A stretch of 6,135 nt of DNA from HGM04593 sp964485215 (lineage in GTDB: Bacteria > Bacteroidota > Bacteroidia > Bacteroidales > Bacteroidaceae), in contig CAZAIM010000117.1 in assembly GCA_964485215.1 (NCBI GenBank), positions 1 to 6,135 on the forward strand, read 5' to 3'. The stretch's first letter is position 1, and each line of letters opens with the position of its first letter. This document shows, piece by piece, positions 1 to 6,135 of this stretch. Position numbers and translations under genes: made by a program. The notes below the pieces were generated by a model. It was not told the origin of the DNA. It saw only the letters and a list, made by a program, of their open reading frames with translations, and ran no database searches.

Positions 1-2
1 AG

Positions 3-572
3 ACATTCTGCCTGCGTCACAAGGAGATGCCCGATGTTATTGTTGAAGAGGGGGTTGCCATACGCGCAGTGTGCCGTGTCTACGGCGAGAAGAGCGGAAA
101 CCCCGGCCATGGCCTTACTCCGAAGGATATATGCGAAATTGCCGACGGCACACGCGAGGGCGACAAGGAGGCTGCAAAGGAAGCATTCGCATCGCTCGGC
201 CGAATTGCAGGAGCTGCAATATCAACAGCCGTAACAATAATCGACGGCCTTGTTGTCATTGGCGGCGGCGTGTCGGCTGCAAGCCATTGGATTATGCCAT
301 CGTTGCTCGAGGAGATGCGTTCGAAACTCCGTACACTTGGCGGTGACGAGGTAAACCTTGTACAGATGAATGTCTACGACTTGGGAAACCCTGCCGAATT
401 TGAACTTTTTGCCAAAGGGGAAGTAAAGAAGGTAAAGGTATACGGCGAAGAGAGATATGTCGACTATGACAGCCAGAAACGTATTGGCATAGCTATCTCA
501 AAACTGGGCGCAAGCAAGGCTGTCTCGGTAGGCGCGTACGCATTTGCACTAAGCGAACTCGACAAGAAATAA
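3..572 (+). CDS. ROK-family protein (sugar kinase or ROK regulator), C-terminal part, cut by the window edge
   Basis: The frame is open to the left edge, and 189 residues plus a TAA stop are visible; ROK proteins are usually 300-400 residues, so the true start lies outside and the Met at 27 is internal. ROK proteins phosphorylate hexoses (glucose, mannose, N-acetyl sugars) with ATP in the cytoplasm, or act as sugar-sensing repressors when they carry an N-terminal HTH. Seen here is the nucleotide-binding motif VVIGGGVSAA (bases about 255-284) after the helix GRIAGAAISTAVTIIDG, which is typical of the second ASKHA lobe. The C-terminal segment with DSQKRIGIAISKLGASKA and VGAYAFAL resembles Bacteroidales ROK proteins as I remember them. 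The usual CxCGxxGC zinc motif is not seen where expected. It is 7 bases upstream of a GH92 gene, which suggests use of released mannose. Kinase versus regulator cannot be decided without the N-terminus. Confidence 0.85.
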   Translation, partial: TFCLRHKEMPDVIVEEGVAIRAVCRVYGEKSGNPGHGLTPKDICEIADGTREGDKEAAKEAFASLGRIAGAAISTAVTIIDGLVVIGGGVSAASHWIMPSLLEEMRSKLRTLGGDEVNLVQMNVYDLGNPAEFELFAKGEVKKVKVYGEERYVDYDSQKRIGIAISKLGASKAVSVGAYAFALSELDKK

Positions 573-579
573 CTGCACT

Positions 580-2826
580 ATGAAGAATTTGCTTTCAACA
601 TTGCTGTTGATTTCGGCTACATTCGCAACAACAGCACAGGAACCGGCCGAACTGGTAAACCCGTTCATAGGAACAACAAACTTCGGAACGACAAACCCAG
701 GTGCAGTGACACCTAACGGAATGATGTCGGTCGTGCCGTTCAACGTTATGGGGTCGGACCTCAATGTCTTCGACAAGGACAGCCGTTGGTGGTCGGCACC
801 CTATGAATACAGCAACAGGTTCTTCACCGGATATGCCCATGTTGCACTAAGCGGAGTAGGATGCCCCGAGGCATCGTCGCTGCTGACAATGGCGACAAGC
901 GGAGAACTCGATGTAAACTACTTTACTTACGGCACCGAGTACACCGACGAAGTGGCCTCTCCGGGCTATTACAGCAACAGGCTCACCAAGTATGGAATCA
1001 AGACAGAGGCAACAGCAACCACACGCACATCCTGCGAACGCTACACCTTCCCGGCAGGCAAAGGAAACATCATTCTGAACCTTGGGCAGGGCCTCACCAA
1101 CGAATGTGGCGCAATGGTACGCCGTGTAAGCGACACCGAAATCGAAGGATTCAAGCTCCTTGGCACATTCTGCTACACCACACAGGCCGTTTTCCCGGTA
1201 TATTTCGTGATGCGTGTCTCCAAAGCACCCACAACCGAAGGCCCCTGGAAGTTCCAGCCGCAGCTCAACGGTGTGGAGGCTGAATGGGCTCCCGACGACG
1301 GAACATACAAGCTGTATGAGAACTACTACAAGGAAATTGCCGGTGACAACATCGGCTACAGATTCTGTTACGACAACCTTTCCGAGGGCGAGCAGATAAC
1401 CGTGCAGATGGGTGTTTCATTCGTCTCGATAGAGAATGCGAGAGCGAACCTCGAAGCTGAACAGAACGGAAAGGATTTTGACAAGATTCACGCCCTGGCA
1501 CAGGAAAAGTGGAACAACGACCTCGGGCGAATACGTGTAGAGGGAGGTACAAAGGAACAACAGACAATCTTCTACACAGCCCTTTACCACGCGCTCATAC
1601 ACCCAAGCACGGTGAGCGACGTGAACGGGGAATACCCCAGAATGGAGAATGCAGGCATAGGCAGAAGCGACCACACACGCTATACAATTTTCTCCTTGTG
1701 GGACACATACCGTAACCTGCACCAGTTGCTCACGCTTGTATACCCCGAACGGCAGACCGATATGCTGCGCACAATGGTTGGAATGTACGACGACTGGGGT
1801 TGGCTGCCGCGATGGGAACTCTTCGGCCGCGAGACATACACGATGGAAGGAGACCCGGCAGCTATTGTCATTGCCGACAGTTGGATAAAGGGGCTGCGCG
1901 ACTTCAACATAGAGAAGGCATACGAAGCAATGATAAAGTCGGCTACCACAGAGGGCGCAAACAACCCGATACGCCGCGACATAGACCCGTACCTGAAGGA
2001 CGGATACATTCCCTTGTGGTACTTCTCGAGCGACCTCTCGGGCGACAACTCTGTGTCGCACGCACTGGAATACTGCTCGGCCGACTATGCCATTGCACAG
2101 CTTGCCGACTCTTTGGGCGACAAGGCACGTGCCAAAGAATTCGTCAAACGTTCGCAGAGCTACCGCCGCTACTTCTGCAAGGAGCACGGCACACTGCGCC
2201 CCATTACAAAGGATGGGAAATTCCTGGGCGACTTCGACCCTGCTACAGGCAAGAATTTCGAGAACGTGCCCGGCTTCCACGAAGCTTCGGCATGGTGCTA
2301 CACATTTGCTGTTCCGCACGACATTAAGGGGCTGACAAGACTCATGGGCGGCAAGAATGGTTTCATAAAGAGCCTTCAGGGAGTGTTCGACAACGACCTG
2401 TACGACCCGGCAAACGAGCCCGACATTGTTTACGCATACCTATTCAGCCGTTTCAAGGGCGAGGAGTGGCGCACACAGAAAGAGGTGAAGAAAATTCTTG
2501 ACGAAAACTACAGGAACGCCCCCGACGGAATACCTGGCAATGACGATACAGGCACCATGTCGGCATGGGCTGTATTCTCTATGATGGGTCTCTACCCCGA
2601 CTGCCCGGGCGAACCACACTACACATTCACCACTCCGGTATTCGACAAGGTGACCATTACCACCCCTCAGGGCAACATCACAATAGAGTGCGACCGTCCC
2701 GCAGAGGATTGCCACTACATCGAAAGCATAAGCCTCAACGGCAAGCGACACGGCTACCGCATAACACACAAGCAACTGCTTGACAACGCAAACATTCAGA
2801 TGAAACTAAAGAAAGAACCAAAATGA
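580..2826 (+). CDS. GH92 alpha-mannosidase, secreted, divergent active-site motifs
   Basis: 748 residues, the usual GH92 size. The family comprises calcium-dependent, inverting exo-alpha-mannosidases that remove terminal mannose from N-glycans or yeast mannan. Residues 1-19 are a Sec signal peptide (MKNLLST..., likely cut before Gln20, no lipobox), so it should be periplasmic or secreted. The N-terminal beta-sandwich domain spans about 23-290 and the (alpha/alpha)6 catalytic domain about 300-740. Seen motifs: YAHVALSGVG (85-94), FSLWDTYR (371-378), GRETYTMEGDP (416-426), FHEASAW (566-572, Glu568 in the place of the general acid) and GNDDTGTMSAW (653-663, acidic pair Asp655/Asp656 in the catalytic-base/calcium region). 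It departs from the common EGNAWQ and GNEPSHH forms (here EASAWC and NEPDIVYAY). It has 11 cysteines. The start is supported by the signal peptide; there is no Shine-Dalgarno sequence. Cotranscribed with the ROK gene and the next GH92. Family assignment is secure; linkage specificity is not known. Confidence 0.95.
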   Translation: MKNLLSTLLLISATFATTAQEPAELVNPFIGTTNFGTTNPGAVTPNGMMSVVPFNVMGSDLNVFDKDSRWWSAPYEYSNRFFTGYAHVALSGVGCPEASSLLTMATSGELDVNYFTYGTEYTDEVASPGYYSNRLTKYGIKTEATATTRTSCERYTFPAGKGNIILNLGQGLTNECGAMVRRVSDTEIEGFKLLGTFCYTTQAVFPVYFVMRVSKAPTTEGPWKFQPQLNGVEAEWAPDDGTYKLYENYYKEIAGDNIGYRFCYDNLSEGEQITVQMGVSFVSIENARANLEAEQNGKDFDKIHALAQEKWNNDLGRIRVEGGTKEQQTIFYTALYHALIHPSTVSDVNGEYPRMENAGIGRSDHTRYTIFSLWDTYRNLHQLLTLVYPERQTDMLRTMVGMYDDWGWLPRWELFGRETYTMEGDPAAIVIADSWIKGLRDFNIEKAYEAMIKSATTEGANNPIRRDIDPYLKDGYIPLWYFSSDLSGDNSVSHALEYCSADYAIAQLADSLGDKARAKEFVKRSQSYRRYFCKEHGTLRPITKDGKFLGDFDPATGKNFENVPGFHEASAWCYTFAVPHDIKGLTRLMGGKNGFIKSLQGVFDNDLYDPANEPDIVYAYLFSRFKGEEWRTQKEVKKILDENYRNAPDGIPGNDDTGTMSAWAVFSMMGLYPDCPGEPHYTFTTPVFDKVTITTPQGNITIECDRPAEDCHYIESISLNGKRHGYRITHKQLLDNANIQMKLKKEPK

Positions 2827-5036
2827 GAACAATAAAAACAATTCTGGCATTATCGCTAATTCTCACACTCTCCTGTTCGCCAAAGAAAAAGTGCACAGGA
2901 AACTGCAACGGCAACTGCAAGAAGCAGGAGATGCTGACCGATTATGTAAACCCGCTGATAGGAAGCGGCGGACACGGACACGTATTTGTTGGAGCAAGCG
3001 TGCCTTTCGGAATGGTGCAGCTAGGCCCCACCAGCATAAACCAAACCTGGGACTGGTGCTCGGGCTATCACCAGGACGAAGCAACCGTAATAGGATTCTC
3101 TCACACACACCTTAGCGGAACAGGCATTGGCGACCTTTTCGACGTGACCGTGATGCCTGTAACCGGGGATGTGACATACGCACGAGGAATGATAGAGGAC
3201 CAGAACAGCGGCATGTGGTCACCGGCCGACCGCACACAGGAGGTTGCAAAGCCCGGCTACTACTCTGTTCCACTCACACGCTACGGAATTAAGGCTGAAA
3301 TGACAGCTACCGCGCGTGTAGGCCTGCACCGCTACACTTTCCCCGAAGCCAAGGATGCAGCCCTTGTGTTTGACCTTCAGAACGGCGGATGCTGGGATGA
3401 GACAACGGAAACATTCATGCAGGCCGAAGGCAACAACCGCATAATAGGATACCGCTACTCCAAAGGATGGGCAAAGAACCAGCGCGTATATTTTGTAGCC
3501 GAGTTTGCAAAGCCGTTCGACAGCTTTGAGCTCAAAGGCTACAAGGATATGTACGGCCGCGCATCGTTCAGCACTATTGCCGGCGAGGAGATTATGCTAA
3601 AGGTAGCAATCTCACCTGTGAGCATTGACGGCGCGAAAGCAGCCTTGCAAGCAGAATTGCCCGGATGGGATTTCTCTGCCGTGCAGAAAATGGCTGTAGG
3701 AAACTGGGAAAAAGAACTTGCACGCATAAGAATCGACAGCAAGAGCGACGAGCAGAAGAGAATATTCTACACGGCAATGTACCACGCGATGATAGCTCCT
3801 ATGCTCTTCAGCGACGTGAATGGCGACTATCGTGGAGCCGACGACAAGGTATATAACAGCCCTACCCCACGCTACACATGCTTCTCGCTTTGGGATACAT
3901 ACCGTGCAAAGCAGCCGCTGATGACAATCATACAGCCCGAAAAGGCCGGCGAGTTCGTTGCTACGATGGTCGATATCTGCGACAAGCAGGGCGACCTTCC
4001 CGTATGGCACCTCTGGGGCAACGAGACCGACTGCATGGTCGGTGACCCGGGTATTCCTGTGGTTGCCGATGCCATTGTAAAAGGCATTGAGGGCTTCGAC
4101 CGCGAAGCAGCATTCGCAGCAATCAAGAAGACGGCTGCAAGCAACGAACGTGGCAAAGAGTTCCGCCACAAGTTCGGATACATACCGTGCAACCTATTCA
4201 ACGAGGCAGTAGCATACGATATGGAATATGCCATAGCAGACGGCGCAGCAGCAAACGCAGCCAAGGCACTTGGCAAGCAGGCCGACTATGAGCACTTCAC
4301 AAAGATGAGCCACAGCTACCGCAAGTTCTTCGACAAGGAGAGCGGATTCATTCGCGGTGTCGATGAAAACGGCAAGTTCCGCACGCCATTCAACCCATAC
4401 TTCTCGGCTCACCGCGCCGACGACTACTGCGAGGGCAATGCCTGGCAATACACCTGGTTGGTTCCACAGGATGTTGACGGATATGTCGGGCTGTTTGGCA
4501 GCAAGGAGGCATGCATTACACGTCTCGACTCGCTGTTCCTAGCACCCTCAACAATCGACGGAGACCCCTCGCCCGACATTTCGGGCATGATTGGGCAGTT
4601 TGCTCACGGCAACGAGCCAAGCCATCACATTCTCTACCTTTACACTATGCTTGGTGAACCTCACAAGACAGCCGAACGCGTCCGTGAGGTTATGACGACA
4701 CAATACCGCAACGGTTTCGACGGCCTTTCGGGCAACGAAGATATGGGACAGATGTCGGGCTGGTACATAATGTCGGCACTCGGTTTCTACGAAGTTGAAC
4801 CTGCCGGCGCACGCTACTGGTTCGGTTCACCACTTATCGACCGTGCCGAACTCACAGTCAAGGGCGGCAAGTTCGTGATTGAGACAGTGAACAACAGCGA
4901 CACCAACATCTACATAAAGAGCATCAGGCTAAACGGCAAGCCACACAATCTGCCATACATTGAACACAGCGACATTGCCAAGGGCGGCACGCTTACAATA
5001 GAGATGAGCGACACCCCGGCAAAGTGGTGGGAGTGA
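2823..5036 (+). CDS. GH92 alpha-mannosidase, predicted lipoprotein, canonical active site
   Basis: 737 residues, full family length. The start ATG overlaps the previous stop (ATGA at 2823-2826), implying translational coupling. The signal peptide ends in the lipobox LTLSC, with lipidated Cys18; the residues after it (SPKKK) are basic, unlike the acidic lipoprotein export signal of Bacteroidetes surface lipoproteins, so a periplasm-facing position is more likely (inference). A short Cys-rich tether (Cys24, Cys28, Cys32; GNCNGNC) precedes the fold. GH92 N-terminal beta-sandwich about 38-280, catalytic (alpha/alpha)6 domain about 290-735. Motifs: PFGMVQLGP (61-69), GFSHTHLSGTG (91-101), CFSLWDTYR (353-361), WGNETDCMVGDPG (398-410), YCEGNAWQYTW (535-545, likely general acid Glu537), HGNEPSHH (595-602) and GNEDMGQMSGW (637-647, Glu639/Asp640 near the base and calcium site). 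All the usual catalytic motifs are present, so it is very likely an active exo-alpha-mannosidase. The exact linkage (1,2; 1,3; 1,4 or 1,6) cannot be read off. Confidence 0.96.
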   Translation: MRTIKTILALSLILTLSCSPKKKCTGNCNGNCKKQEMLTDYVNPLIGSGGHGHVFVGASVPFGMVQLGPTSINQTWDWCSGYHQDEATVIGFSHTHLSGTGIGDLFDVTVMPVTGDVTYARGMIEDQNSGMWSPADRTQEVAKPGYYSVPLTRYGIKAEMTATARVGLHRYTFPEAKDAALVFDLQNGGCWDETTETFMQAEGNNRIIGYRYSKGWAKNQRVYFVAEFAKPFDSFELKGYKDMYGRASFSTIAGEEIMLKVAISPVSIDGAKAALQAELPGWDFSAVQKMAVGNWEKELARIRIDSKSDEQKRIFYTAMYHAMIAPMLFSDVNGDYRGADDKVYNSPTPRYTCFSLWDTYRAKQPLMTIIQPEKAGEFVATMVDICDKQGDLPVWHLWGNETDCMVGDPGIPVVADAIVKGIEGFDREAAFAAIKKTAASNERGKEFRHKFGYIPCNLFNEAVAYDMEYAIADGAAANAAKALGKQADYEHFTKMSHSYRKFFDKESGFIRGVDENGKFRTPFNPYFSAHRADDYCEGNAWQYTWLVPQDVDGYVGLFGSKEACITRLDSLFLAPSTIDGDPSPDISGMIGQFAHGNEPSHHILYLYTMLGEPHKTAERVREVMTTQYRNGFDGLSGNEDMGQMSGWYIMSALGFYEVEPAGARYWFGSPLIDRAELTVKGGKFVIETVNNSDTNIYIKSIRLNGKPHNLPYIEHSDIAKGGTLTIEMSDTPAKWWE

Positions 5037-5039
5037 GAT

Positions 5040-5075
5040 AGTTAAAGAGAGTGAGTTGGCTCACTCTCTTTAACT
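5040..5075. terminator. Perfect 16-bp hairpin, probably a bidirectional terminator
   Basis: AGTTAAAGAGAGTGAG (5040-5055), a TTGG loop (5056-5059) and CTCACTCTCTTTAACT (5060-5075) form a perfect 16-bp stem. It sits 4 bases after the GH92 stop and 11 bases before the stop of the convergent minus-strand gene. The outer part of each arm ends in T-rich sequence (CTCTTTAACTT on either strand), although there is no long uninterrupted T-tract. Position between convergent genes and symmetry support termination from both directions. Confidence 0.85.
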
Positions 5076-5086
5076 TAAACAAATAA

Positions 5087-5662
5087 TTAGAACATCTTTA
5101 TAAAATATAACGCCCCGTCAACTTCTGCAACATGAGAATAACTTCTAACATCTTTTTCTCTAAAATTAGGACGATTATTGTTATCAATCACATATTCTAT
5201 GGTTTTATAAGGATTAAGTGAAAAAAACACATATCCACCACCTCTTGGTTTATTATTATACATTCGATATTGTTTTTCACCGTCAAAATATCTGTAATCT
5301 ATATGTATAGAAATGTTACAAGGCTTTAACAGATATCCACCTTCTTCTTCCAATTCATAGAATCGTTCAGATATGCTATTATATTTTGAAGCGTCCCCAA
5401 TACAAAATAACCAATCAAATTTACCAAAATACAAAGAATTCACCTTTGCATAATATTTCCAGTCATCAGACTTCTCACCTGCACTGATTATCTTTTCGTT
5501 AACAGGATTTTCCCCTGTAAATTCCATTTCATTATGGTCACTTTGTACTTTAATTGAGTTTGAATTTAAAAACGCTATTGCATCATTTGCAGTTGCAGGA
5601 TTAAATACACTGCATATAAACGCACCAACACTTAATAAAACTAAGAAAACATTCTTTTTCAT
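5087..5662 (-). CDS. Hypothetical secreted protein, 191 residues
   Basis: I do not recognise this protein. It starts with a clear Sec signal peptide (MKKNVFLVLLSVGAF..., likely cut at ATA|ND, residue 25/26). Cys17 lies inside the hydrophobic core but the residues before it (AFI) make a poor lipobox, so secretion into the periplasm or outside is more likely than lipidation. The mature part of about 166 residues is rich in Tyr, Phe, Asn and Asp, with aromatic patches such as WKYYAKVNSLYFGKFDW (68-84) and IDYRYFDG (121-128) and a glycine run PRGGGYVFF (139-147), and has two further cysteines (87 and 115). This fits a small beta-rich extracytoplasmic domain (inference). The ATG at 5662-5660 is the only start that keeps the signal peptide. 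It lies 11 bases downstream of a lipoprotein gene on the same strand, so the two are probably cotranscribed. Base composition is much more AT-rich than the GH92 genes. Confidence 0.85.
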   Translation of the reverse strand: MKKNVFLVLLSVGAFICSVFNPATANDAIAFLNSNSIKVQSDHNEMEFTGENPVNEKIISAGEKSDDWKYYAKVNSLYFGKFDWLFCIGDASKYNSISERFYELEEEGGYLLKPCNISIHIDYRYFDGEKQYRMYNNKPRGGGYVFFSLNPYKTIEYVIDNNNRPNFREKDVRSYSHVAEVDGALYFIKMF

Positions 5663-5673
5663 AAATTCACAAA

Positions 5674-6048
5674 TTAATCACCACATGCCCTGTAACTAAC
5701 TCCACCAATAGTAATCCAGTCATTTCTATCCAAGTTATAGAACTCGCCATCATAAACAACACCTCTACAACCTTGATCTAATCCTCCGTAGTTTCCTATA
5801 AAACAATAGAAATCACTAGAACCGCCATCAGAATCATAAAGCGTTACACTTCCATTATAATATAGTTCGCCATCAGGTGTCAATTCTCCCGCTCTTCCCC
5901 AATCTGCTACATTATTGTCATCATCAAGTGATATTTCACTATGGAAAACCGGCCTATGTGTACTTGATTTATAATTGTTAGAACTATTAGAATTACCACA
6001 AGCTATAAAAGTAGCAGTAAACAACAAAATAATAATAACCTTTTTCAT
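5674..6048 (-). CDS. Hypothetical small lipoprotein, 124 residues
   Basis: Not recognised. The protein begins MKKVIIILLFTATFIAC, a lipoprotein signal peptide with the lipidated cysteine at 17. A longer version from a TTG codon at 6069 would add 7 residues (MNLETFV) ahead of the MKK start; the ATG at 6048 is preferred because it puts the two lysines at the N-terminus as expected for a signal peptide. After the Cys is a flexible Asn/Ser linker (GNSNSSNN) without the acidic residues of a surface-export signal. The mature part is acidic (DDD at 42-44) and rich in Gly, Tyr and Asp, with three more cysteines (82, 94, 122), possibly one disulfide, and repeating short strand-like segments (GELYYNGSVTLYDSDG, GVVYDGEFYNLD). 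This suggests a small beta-sheet domain (inference). It is the first gene of a likely two-gene minus-strand operon; partner and function are unknown. Confidence 0.8.
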   Translation of the reverse strand: MKKVIIILLFTATFIACGNSNSSNNYKSSTHRPVFHSEISLDDDNNVADWGRAGELTPDGELYYNGSVTLYDSDGGSSDFYCFIGNYGGLDQGCRGVVYDGEFYNLDRNDWITIGGVSYRACGD

Positions 6049-6135
6049 AACAAAAGTTTCTAAATTCAATTTACAAGCAGTAAACTAGTACTTTGTAACA
6101 CTTAAAAGTTCAATATAGGATAGAGGTGCTTCAGC
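6049..6135 (-). promoter_or_regulatory. Upstream region of the minus-strand gene pair, probable promoter, elements not resolved
   Basis: The 87 bases ahead of the lipoprotein ATG are AT-rich and hold no gene I can support, so the promoter of the pair is most likely here. On the minus strand I see only a weak match to the Bacteroidetes -7 consensus TAnnTTTG (TAGTTTAC, two mismatches) and no properly spaced TTTG -33 box. TTACAA (6071-6076) and TTGTAA (6093-6098) form a 6-bp inverted repeat with a 16-base spacer that could be an operator, but such short repeats are common by chance in AT-rich DNA. Confidence 0.25.

Noticed and set aside
27..572. Taking the Met at 27 as the true start of the ROK gene
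   Set aside because: The frame continues open to the left edge with sequence that fits the ROK fold, and the visible part lacks the N-terminal phosphate-binding and sugar-binding lobe.
573..579. Shine-Dalgarno site ahead of the first GH92
   Set aside because: The 7-base gap (CTGCACT) and the preceding A-rich bases contain no AGGAGG-like sequence, which is normal in Bacteroidetes.
1417..2319. A 300-codon open frame on the minus strand inside the first GH92 gene
   Set aside because: It lies in exact codon register opposite the GH92 frame, where stops would need sense codons TTA, CTA or TCA, which are rare in this gene. Its translation has no export signal or recognisable domain, and the sense protein is unmistakably GH92.
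3612..4169. A 185-codon open frame on the minus strand inside the second GH92 gene
   Set aside because: Same codon-register antisense artefact opposite a clear GH92 catalytic domain.
5552..5662. The secreted 191-residue protein as a Bacteroidetes NVEAL-type peptide precursor
   Set aside because: Only the general MKK leader and a short Asn/Ala-rich stretch (NDAIAFLN) recall that family; the Asn-Val-Glu-Ala-Leu motif is absent and the protein is much longer than those peptides.
6049..6069. N-terminal extension of the small lipoprotein from a TTG codon at 6069
   Set aside because: The added residues (MNLETFV) would precede the MKK signal-peptide start; the ATG at 6048 gives a normal lipoprotein signal.

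Overview
The window looks like part of a Bacteroidales (Bacteroides/Prevotella/Phocaeicola-type) glycan-utilisation locus. The reasons are two back-to-back family 92 glycoside hydrolases (GH92 alpha-mannosidases, greatly expanded in this order), a ROK-family sugar kinase/regulator fused into the same transcription unit, starts without Shine-Dalgarno sequences, and short lipoproteins of a style common in this group. The genus cannot be fixed from the sequence alone.

Layout: positions 3-572 (+) hold the C-terminal half of a ROK protein that is cut by the left edge. After 7 bases comes a secreted GH92 enzyme (580-2826, +). Its stop overlaps the ATG of a second GH92 enzyme, a predicted lipoprotein (2823-5036, +). 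Four bases after that stop is a perfect 16-bp hairpin (5040-5075), well placed to end transcription from both sides. Two small convergent genes follow on the minus strand: a secreted 191-residue protein (5087-5662) and, upstream of it by 11 bases, a 124-residue lipoprotein (5674-6048). The last 87 bases are the upstream region of this minus-strand pair. No RNA gene, CRISPR array, insertion sequence or integrase is visible.

How the genes work together: the three plus-strand genes fit an operon for taking terminal mannose off host or yeast mannosides (for example high-mannose N-glycans) in the periplasm or at the surface. The ROK protein would phosphorylate the released sugar or sense it. The two GH92 enzymes are quite different at the active-site motifs, so they probably cut different linkages. 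The minus-strand pair is unrelated in composition (hand counts of about 25-40% G+C in sampled lines against about 52-55% in the GH92 genes) and unrecognised in sequence. It is the least explained part of the window. I did not find a clear new system here; the most useful leads are the orphan AT-rich pair, the divergent active site of the first GH92, and the cysteine-rich tether of the second.
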